Origin: an uncultured Lachnospiraceae bacterium
GTDB taxonomy: Bacteria > Bacillota > Clostridia > Lachnospirales > Lachnospiraceae
Assembly: GCA_910586585.1 (NCBI GenBank)
Contig: CAJUKA010000015.1
Span: forward strand, 1 to 64,000
Reading direction: 5' to 3'
DNA length: 64,000 nucleotides
Shown here: positions 58,546 through 64,000 of the stretch, in pieces
Numbering within the stretch: position 1 is the stretch's first letter
Layout of the letters: each line of letters opens with the position of its first letter
Notes under the pieces: generated by a model
Database searches by the model: none
What the model saw: the letters and a program-made list of their open reading frames with translations, nothing else
Told to the model about the DNA's origin: nothing
Translations under genes and position numbers: made by a program

Positions 58546-59325
58546 ATGAAGGTTGTAATTCTTGCAGGAGGCAGAGGCACCAGAATCAGTGAAGAATCAC
58601 AGTTAAAACCAAAACCTATGATAGAAATTGGTGGAAAGCCTATTCTTTGGCATATTATGAAGATTTATTCAGCATATGGTTTTAATGAATTTATTATCTG
58701 TTGTGGGTATAAAGGTCAGATGATAAAAGAATATTTTATTCATTATAATATGTACCAGTCAAACAGTACCTTTTTTTTAAAAGAGGAAACGATGCTACTG
58801 CATGAAAACCGTATAGAACCTTGGATTGTGACGCTGGCAAATACAGGTTTAAATGCTCTAACAGCAGGACGCATATTGAAAATAAAAGATTATATAGAGG
58901 ATGATACATTTTTGATGACATATGGCGATGGTGTTTCAGATGTGAATATCAAAGAATTAGTAAAATTTCACCGGGAACATGGAAAGACAGCAACCATTAC
59001 AACTACACAGCCATCAGGAAGATTTGGAGCGCTTAAAATTAATAAAAGTACAAATCAAGTAGATGGATTTAAGGAAAAAGCCAGAGAAGACCAGGCATGG
59101 GTAAATGCAGGATTTATGGTATTAAATAAGAAAATATTTGATTATCTGGGGGATGGCAGCCAGATGTTAGAGGATGGACCGTTGGAGCTGGTGGCAAGAG
59201 ATGGAGAATTGATGGCGTATAAACATGAGGGATTCTGGTCTCCAATGGATACATTAAGGGACAAACAGTATTTGGAAATGCTGTGGGAAAGCAAAAAAGC
59301 ACCATGGGAAATTTGGAATTCGTAG
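58546..59325 (+). CDS. rfbF: Glucose-1-phosphate cytidylyltransferase
   Basis: A 259-residue enzyme that makes CDP-glucose from CTP and glucose 1-phosphate, the first step to CDP-3,6-dideoxyhexoses. It keeps LAGGRGTRISEES, KPKPMIEIGGKPILWHIMK, YGDGVSDV and the C-terminal HEGFWSPMDTLRDK that distinguish RfbF. Length is normal (~257). RBS GAGG lies before ATG 58546. It is followed by rfbH and rfbG in one operon, the standard pathway set although in the order F-H-G. Confidence 0.92.
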   Translation: MKVVILAGGRGTRISEESQLKPKPMIEIGGKPILWHIMKIYSAYGFNEFIICCGYKGQMIKEYFIHYNMYQSNSTFFLKEETMLLHENRIEPWIVTLANTGLNALTAGRILKIKDYIEDDTFLMTYGDGVSDVNIKELVKFHREHGKTATITTTQPSGRFGALKINKSTNQVDGFKEKAREDQAWVNAGFMVLNKKIFDYLGDGSQMLEDGPLELVARDGELMAYKHEGFWSPMDTLRDKQYLEMLWESKKAPWEIWNS

Positions 59326-59341
59326 ACTTGGAGGAAAATTA

Positions 59342-60676
59342 ATGTTTGAAAACATGTCGGAACAAGAAGCCAGAAAGCATATCTTGGACAATGTGAAAGA
59401 ATACTGTAAGTATTATCATCAACAGCAAATATTTAGAACAGGCGATAAAATATCCTATGCTTCTCGTGTGTATGATAGTCATGAAGTGGTGAACCTAGTA
59501 GATAGTGCTCTTGAATTTTGGTTAACTGCTGGAAAATATGCAAAACAGTTTGAACAAAAAATGGCAGAATATTTGGGAGTAAAGCATTGCTCTTTGGTAA
59601 ATTCGGGTTCTTCAGCAAATCTATTGGCTTTTATGGGACTGACATCGCCATTGTTAGAGGATAGACAGCTTTGCCGCGGCGATGAGGTAATAACCGTTGC
59701 AGCAGGTTTTCCAACGACTGTTGCACCAATTATTCAATATGGAGCAGTACCAGTTTTTGTAGATGTGACAATTCCCCAGTACAATATTGACGTGGACATG
59801 TTGGAGGCTGCACTTAGTACAAAAACAAAGGCAGTCATGCTTGCGCATACGTTGGGGAATCCGTTTGATTTGAAGTATGTTAAAGAGTTTTGCGACAGAC
59901 ACCATCTTTGGCTGATAGAGGATAATTGTGATGCACTTGGATCACAGTATGAAATAGCTGGAGAATGGAGATATACAGGTACAATAGGGGATATAGGAAC
60001 ATCTAGTTTTTATCCGCCGCATCATATGACAATGGGCGAAGGAGGGGCGCTATATACCAATAATCCCCTATTACATAAAATTATTCGTTCACTTCGGGAC
60101 TGGGGGCGTGATTGCGTCTGTCCATCAGGATGTGACAACATGTGTGGACACCGTTTTGACAGACAGTATGGAGAGCTTCCATTAGGATACGATCACAAGT
60201 ATGTATATTCACATTTCGGATATAACCTCAAAGCTACAGATATGCAGGCCGCGATTGGCTGTGCACAATTAGAAAAACTGCCATTTTTTACAGAGCGTAG
60301 ACGATATAATTTTGCAAGGCTGTATGAAGGATTGCAAGGATTGGAGGATAGACTGATTTTACCGCAGGCAACAGAAGATTCCGCTCCGAGCTGGTTTGGC
60401 TTTTTAATGACTTGCAGGAAAGGAATTGACCGCAATAAAGTAGTGCAAAGGATCGAACAGCAGGGAGTCCAGACAAGAATGCTGTTTGCAGGAAACCTGA
60501 CAAAGCATCCCTGTTTTGACCAGATGCGGTCAGAGTGTAAGGAATACCGTGTGATAGGAGAACTTGTTCATACAGACAGGATAATGGAAAATTCTTTCTG
60601 GGTGGGTGTTTATCCAGGAATGACAGATAAAATGATAGATTATATGATAAGTGTGATTACAGAGGCTGTCAGTTAG
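59342..60676 (+). CDS. rfbH: CDP-4-keto-6-deoxyglucose 3-dehydrase (E1)
   Basis: A 444-residue PMP-dependent iron-sulphur enzyme that removes the C3 hydroxyl of CDP-4-keto-6-deoxyglucose. In SFYPPHHMTMGEGG the Schiff-base lysine of ordinary aminotransferases is replaced by His (H227), the mark of E1. Cysteines C258, C260, C264 and C268 (DCVCPSGCDNMC) fit the [2Fe-2S] site. No E3 reductase gene (rfbI/ascD) is beside it, so electrons must come from elsewhere. RBS GGAGG precedes ATG 59342. Confidence 0.93.
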   Translation: MFENMSEQEARKHILDNVKEYCKYYHQQQIFRTGDKISYASRVYDSHEVVNLVDSALEFWLTAGKYAKQFEQKMAEYLGVKHCSLVNSGSSANLLAFMGLTSPLLEDRQLCRGDEVITVAAGFPTTVAPIIQYGAVPVFVDVTIPQYNIDVDMLEAALSTKTKAVMLAHTLGNPFDLKYVKEFCDRHHLWLIEDNCDALGSQYEIAGEWRYTGTIGDIGTSSFYPPHHMTMGEGGALYTNNPLLHKIIRSLRDWGRDCVCPSGCDNMCGHRFDRQYGELPLGYDHKYVYSHFGYNLKATDMQAAIGCAQLEKLPFFTERRRYNFARLYEGLQGLEDRLILPQATEDSAPSWFGFLMTCRKGIDRNKVVQRIEQQGVQTRMLFAGNLTKHPCFDQMRSECKEYRVIGELVHTDRIMENSFWVGVYPGMTDKMIDYMISVITEAVS

Positions 60677-60694
60677 GAAAGGTTTGACTGTGAT

Positions 60695-61780
60695 ATGTTT
60701 GATTTATCTTTTTATAAAGGAAAAAGTGTCTTAGTGACAGGACATACGGGGTTTAAGGGCGCATGGATGTGTGAGGTGTTGTTACACGCAGGAGCTAAGG
60801 TAACAGGATATGCATTGAATGCTCCAACACAACCTAATCTTTTTGAAATGTTTTCATTGGATAAACAGATGTGTTCCATCATTGGAGATATCAGAGATTT
60901 GGATAAGATGAAAAGTGTTTTTCAAAAAACGAAACCTGAAATTGTAATCCATATGGCAGCACAGCCGATTGTGAGAGAATCTTATAGAAATCCAGTATAT
61001 ACCTATGATGTCAATGTGATGGGAACAGCAAATGTCTTAGAATGTGTACGGTTAAATGAATGTGTAAAGTCTTTTATAAATGTGACAACAGACAAAGTAT
61101 ATAAAAACAAAGAGTGGGAATGGGGTTATCGTGAAAACGAGGAATTGAATGGTTATGATCCATATTCCAACTCAAAGTCCTGTTCAGAGCTGGTGACAGA
61201 CAGTTATAAAAATTCTTTTTATAAAGACAGAGATATTGCAGTATCAACAATGCGTGCAGGAAATGTGATCGGGGGCGGAGATTTTGCCGCAGACAGAGTT
61301 ATTCCTGACTGTGTAAGGGCAGCAGTGAAAGGAAGCGATATTTTTATACGAAATCCATATGCGGTAAGGCCATTCCAGCATGTGTTAGAACCAGTAATGG
61401 CCTATTTGATGGTTGCGGCAAAACAATATGAGAATAAAGAATTTGCTGGAAGTTATAATGTAGGACCAAATGAGGAGGACTGTATCTCGGTTGGAGCGTT
61501 AGTAGCAATATTTTGTAAGAAGTGGGAAAAGATTTCAGGGCAAAAAGTGATATGGACAAGTTATGATATAAAAAGTCCCCATGAAGCAAATATGCTCAAA
61601 CTGGACTGCTCAAAACTAAAAAAGACATTTGATTGGAAGCCGATTTGGAATATAGAGAAAACAGTAGAGAAGAGTGTGGAGATGTACTATAGTTTGCAGA
61701 ATGAGCCACAAAAGGTACAAGAGATTGTAATAGAACAACTTAATAGTTTCGTTAATTATTTAGGTATGGTTAATGTTTAG
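60695..61780 (+). CDS. rfbG: CDP-glucose 4,6-dehydratase
   Basis: A 361-residue extended SDR of the normal length that forms CDP-4-keto-6-deoxyglucose from CDP-glucose. Features: KSVLVTGHTGFKGAWMCEVL, HMAAQPIVRESYRNP (RfbG-specific), TTDKVYKNKEWEWGYRE, catalytic YDPYSNSKSCSEL (Y-x-x-x-K) and RAGNVIGGGDFAADR. It lies 18 bases after rfbH. Together with rfbF and rfbH it gives CDP-4-keto-3,6-dideoxyglucose. The final reduction or branching step would be by one of the SDR or TPP enzymes upstream. Confidence 0.93.
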   Translation: MFDLSFYKGKSVLVTGHTGFKGAWMCEVLLHAGAKVTGYALNAPTQPNLFEMFSLDKQMCSIIGDIRDLDKMKSVFQKTKPEIVIHMAAQPIVRESYRNPVYTYDVNVMGTANVLECVRLNECVKSFINVTTDKVYKNKEWEWGYRENEELNGYDPYSNSKSCSELVTDSYKNSFYKDRDIAVSTMRAGNVIGGGDFAADRVIPDCVRAAVKGSDIFIRNPYAVRPFQHVLEPVMAYLMVAAKQYENKEFAGSYNVGPNEEDCISVGALVAIFCKKWEKISGQKVIWTSYDIKSPHEANMLKLDCSKLKKTFDWKPIWNIEKTVEKSVEMYYSLQNEPQKVQEIVIEQLNSFVNYLGMVNV

Positions 61781-61809
61781 GATAGATTGTGGATAAGGGA
61801 TAAAAAATA

Positions 61810-62973
61810 ATGGAAAATGAGATAAAACTGACTTTTTTAGCTGGAGTACAGGTAGACAATGAGATATTTTTTTCAGCATGGAATAGGAATGGATTATTTA
61901 AGTACAATCCAATGACAGAGCAATGCAAGTTTTTAAAATTTTTTGCAGATGAGGAAAATATAGGGCTGCATAGTCAGGCAATCCTTTACAAAGATACTAT
62001 ATGGTTTATTCCAAGAGCTAGTGAGCGAATTACAATTGTTGAGTTATCAAATATGAATTTTACATATTTGGAATTACCGGAATGTGGGCATAGATCAGAG
62101 GGGCATATTCCACATATAAGAATGGAAGGATATATTAAAAAAAATGAAAAATATTTATGGCTAATTCCCTATGCATATAAATTATTTTTAAAAATCGATA
62201 TGGATAAAAGAGAAATAATTAAAGTGGAAGAGTGGTGCCAGGAAGGATATGCTATTTCTATAGGTGTATGGGTCCAAAATAAACTTTGTGTATATGTTAA
62301 TAGCTGTAATGAACTGCGAATATTAGACGTTGTTTCAGATAGGCAGAGTATCAAAAAAATAGGAGAAAAAGGTGTCTCCTATATGGGAATCCAAAAAATT
62401 GGAAAATGGATTTTAATCTTTCCAAAATGGTTAAAGGATGGGATTTTGTCATTAAACACGAATACAGATGAGATGAGAATAACAAAGTTAGAGTGTTCTG
62501 AACAATGTTACTATGAATATCAAGTTTTGACTAAAGAAGAAGATATTTTCTTAATTCCATATATGGGAAATAAACAAGTTCGTATTGGAGTTGAAGAAGG
62601 AAGCTGTTTTATAAAGGAAATTAAGAAGTTAGAGATAGAAAACAATATCTATTGTGCAAAAAAAATAATATATGACAATGAAATCTGGTTTTTGCCGCTT
62701 GTGGAGAACAATCCAATAATTTGTTATGAAAAACAAGAAGATACAATTCAATATCGTGATATAAAAATTTATAAGAAAAATTATTCAGAAGACATTATAC
62801 AAAGTGTAAGAAAATATGGAATAGAATACAGCCCATTAGCATGTAGTCAGGTAATAAAAGAGTATACGCAATTTTTAAATGCTTTTCTGCAATTCCTTAA
62901 AAAGGAAAGTAGGAATAATAGAATTGCAACAAGCGTAAACATTGGAGAGAATATTTATAAATTATTAGAGTAA
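61810..62973 (+). CDS. Unknown protein, beta-propeller-like
   Basis: A 387-residue protein with no signal peptide or membrane segment. It shows repeated beta-strand units of about 45 residues with a W-F-x-P or L-x-P pattern (IWFIPRASERITIVEL, YLWLIPYAYKLFLKID, WILIFPKWLKDGILSL, IFLIPYMGNKQVRI, EIWFLPLVENNPIICY), as in cytoplasmic beta-propellers. Five to seven blades are possible. The C-terminal ~70 residues are helical. It sits between rfbG and a glycosyltransferase in the same direction, so it may be a glycan-binding or scaffolding factor. I do not recognise a named family. Confidence 0.55.
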   Translation: MENEIKLTFLAGVQVDNEIFFSAWNRNGLFKYNPMTEQCKFLKFFADEENIGLHSQAILYKDTIWFIPRASERITIVELSNMNFTYLELPECGHRSEGHIPHIRMEGYIKKNEKYLWLIPYAYKLFLKIDMDKREIIKVEEWCQEGYAISIGVWVQNKLCVYVNSCNELRILDVVSDRQSIKKIGEKGVSYMGIQKIGKWILIFPKWLKDGILSLNTNTDEMRITKLECSEQCYYEYQVLTKEEDIFLIPYMGNKQVRIGVEEGSCFIKEIKKLEIENNIYCAKKIIYDNEIWFLPLVENNPIICYEKQEDTIQYRDIKIYKKNYSEDIIQSVRKYGIEYSPLACSQVIKEYTQFLNAFLQFLKKESRNNRIATSVNIGENIYKLLE

Positions 62974-63018
62974 ATGTTAGAGAGACGTGTAGAACATAAG
63001 TAGAGAGGATTGACTACT

Positions 63019-63951
63019 ATGAAAAAATTAGCAATCAGCTTTGTTACATTTAACAGGGCAAAACATATTAAAGAAGATTTGGATATTATTGCACAACCAA
63101 CAAAGGAATATGGAATAGATGTATATATATATGATGGCAGCAAGGATAATCGTACGAAATATGTAGTTAATAAAATTATTGAGAAGGGGTACAACCATAT
63201 ACATTATCTTCATGCTGATAGAAATTTGTCGTCACAAAATAGTATGATACAGAGGGTTAATGATGCATTAACAATACCAGATGCACAATATGTATGGTTA
63301 TGTGGAGACAGATTTGTTATTAACCCTCTATTTTATCCAGAGATATTGTCTTATATTGATGAATCATTTGATATAATTACAATTTATGGAGGTATTTTGA
63401 AAGGAACAAGAAAGTTTAATAGTCCAAGCAGGTTTTTAGATTACGCTATTGTTCCAATCACAGCATTTGGCGCTACTATAATTAAAAAAAATTTAATTGA
63501 ATCATATGATATGCAGGAAATTAATAAGGAAATTTGTTCATTTTGGCTGCAATTGTCATATATACGATCAATTGCAAACATTGAAAAGTTCAAGGGAGTT
63601 GTGATTGACGGCGGTCAGCAAGCATTTAAAACATCGCGCTATAAAACTCCCAGTAAGTCTCGAAGTTATATGTGGGATACTTGGATTATAAGGTGGAATC
63701 AGTTTATCAATTTACTTCCCGATGCTTACGACAATATTAAAAAACAGTTATTTAATAAACCAGATTTGCAAATGGGATTCTTTTCTTTTAAGGAATTACT
63801 ACGTCAGCGGTCAGAGGGACAATTTGACTGGAAAAAATATTTGGAATGCAGGGAACTTGTAAAAAAGATTATCGTTATGCCACAAATATATGTATTTTGT
63901 ATTTCAGTTCTTCCCAAAAAGCTGGCAAAGTGGTTGTGTGAAAAAAATTAA
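63019..63951 (+). CDS. Glycosyltransferase family 2-like protein
   Basis: A 310-residue protein. The GT-A start LAISFVTFNRAKHIKEDLDI, the YIYDGSKDNRTKY nucleotide segment and WLCGDRFVINPL in the DxD position (here GDR) fit family 2, with the metal motif weakly kept. The style is close to dideoxyhexosyl (abequosyl-type) transferases that use CDP-sugars, which suits the rfb genes just upstream, but this is inference. ATG 63019 is chosen because AGAGAGGA lies nine bases before it. The C-terminus has a hydrophobic helix (VMPQIYVFCISVL) that may touch the membrane. Confidence 0.65.
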   Translation: MKKLAISFVTFNRAKHIKEDLDIIAQPTKEYGIDVYIYDGSKDNRTKYVVNKIIEKGYNHIHYLHADRNLSSQNSMIQRVNDALTIPDAQYVWLCGDRFVINPLFYPEILSYIDESFDIITIYGGILKGTRKFNSPSRFLDYAIVPITAFGATIIKKNLIESYDMQEINKEICSFWLQLSYIRSIANIEKFKGVVIDGGQQAFKTSRYKTPSKSRSYMWDTWIIRWNQFINLLPDAYDNIKKQLFNKPDLQMGFFSFKELLRQRSEGQFDWKKYLECRELVKKIIVMPQIYVFCISVLPKKLAKWLCEKN

Positions 63952-64000
63952 TGAGCTGGCAAAGTGTATTATAAAGCAATTAGTTAAGCAGGAGATACGG

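Noticed and set aside
1..64000. CRISPR arrays, tRNA and rRNA genes
   Set aside because: No regularly spaced repeats, cloverleaf with a usable anticodon, or rRNA-like sequence was noticed on either strand.

Overview
The window looks like a low-GC, motile, spore-forming Clostridia, most likely Lachnospiraceae. It has AAGGAGG-type ribosome binding sites, TAAA-N15-GCCGATAT flagellar (sigma-28/sigma-D type) promoters, several complete flagellins, a meso-diaminopimelate dehydrogenase and a sporulation-type polysaccharide deacetylase. The genus assignment is inference; no rRNA, tRNA or CRISPR array was seen.

Layout. (1) About 1-5.28 kb is the right end of a decayed integrated element: a DUF262/XRE chimera, an antitoxin/PIN pair, a frameshifted phage tape-measure remnant and a large serine recombinase that sits inside, and truncates, a polysaccharide deacetylase gene. 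(2) 5.9-7.3 kb is a membrane-anchored lipase-like hydrolase. (3) 7.4-29.0 kb is a flagellar filament and glycosylation island: five full-length flagellins, an N-terminally truncated metalloprotease flagellin (flagellinolysin type), a 113-residue mini-flagellin, flaG-fliD-fliS and a FlgN-like chaperone, interleaved with four paralogous glycosyltransferase-TPR proteins. (4) 29.2-36.8 kb holds housekeeping and accessory genes: ddh, a two-gene phosphoribosyltransferase set related to the tellurite/stress biosynthetic module, a threonine aldolase, a split chromate transporter and a MATE pump. (5) 36.9-40.05 kb is the most unusual region. A tyrosine recombinase gene and a promoter lie between two perfect 28-bp inverted repeats, each built like a recombinase core site. 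The promoter points at a TnpB-family protein that has lost all three RuvC catalytic acids (TldR-like), followed by a noncoding stretch with several hairpins. (6) 40.1-64 kb is a glycan cluster: a polymer/glycosyltransferase, a NeuB-like synthase, a KdsC-GmhA fusion, a TPP enzyme, two pyruvyltransferase-like proteins, several SDR sugar enzymes, two radical SAM proteins, glycosyltransferases and the CDP-4-keto-3,6-dideoxyglucose genes rfbF, rfbG and rfbH.

How the parts fit. FliD, FliS, FlaG and the FlgN-like protein build and cap filaments made from several alternative flagellins, and the GT-TPR proteins next to the flagellins probably glycosylate them. Two flagellin leaders carry GGA-in-loop hairpins resembling CsrA sites. 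The 40-64 kb cluster could supply an unusual branched or acidic sugar for the flagellum or cell surface. My strongest hypothesis is that the invertible promoter turns an RNA-guided, nuclease-dead repressor on and off. By analogy with known TldRs that repress flagellin genes, its targets could be flagellin or surface genes, but I could not identify a guide match by eye.
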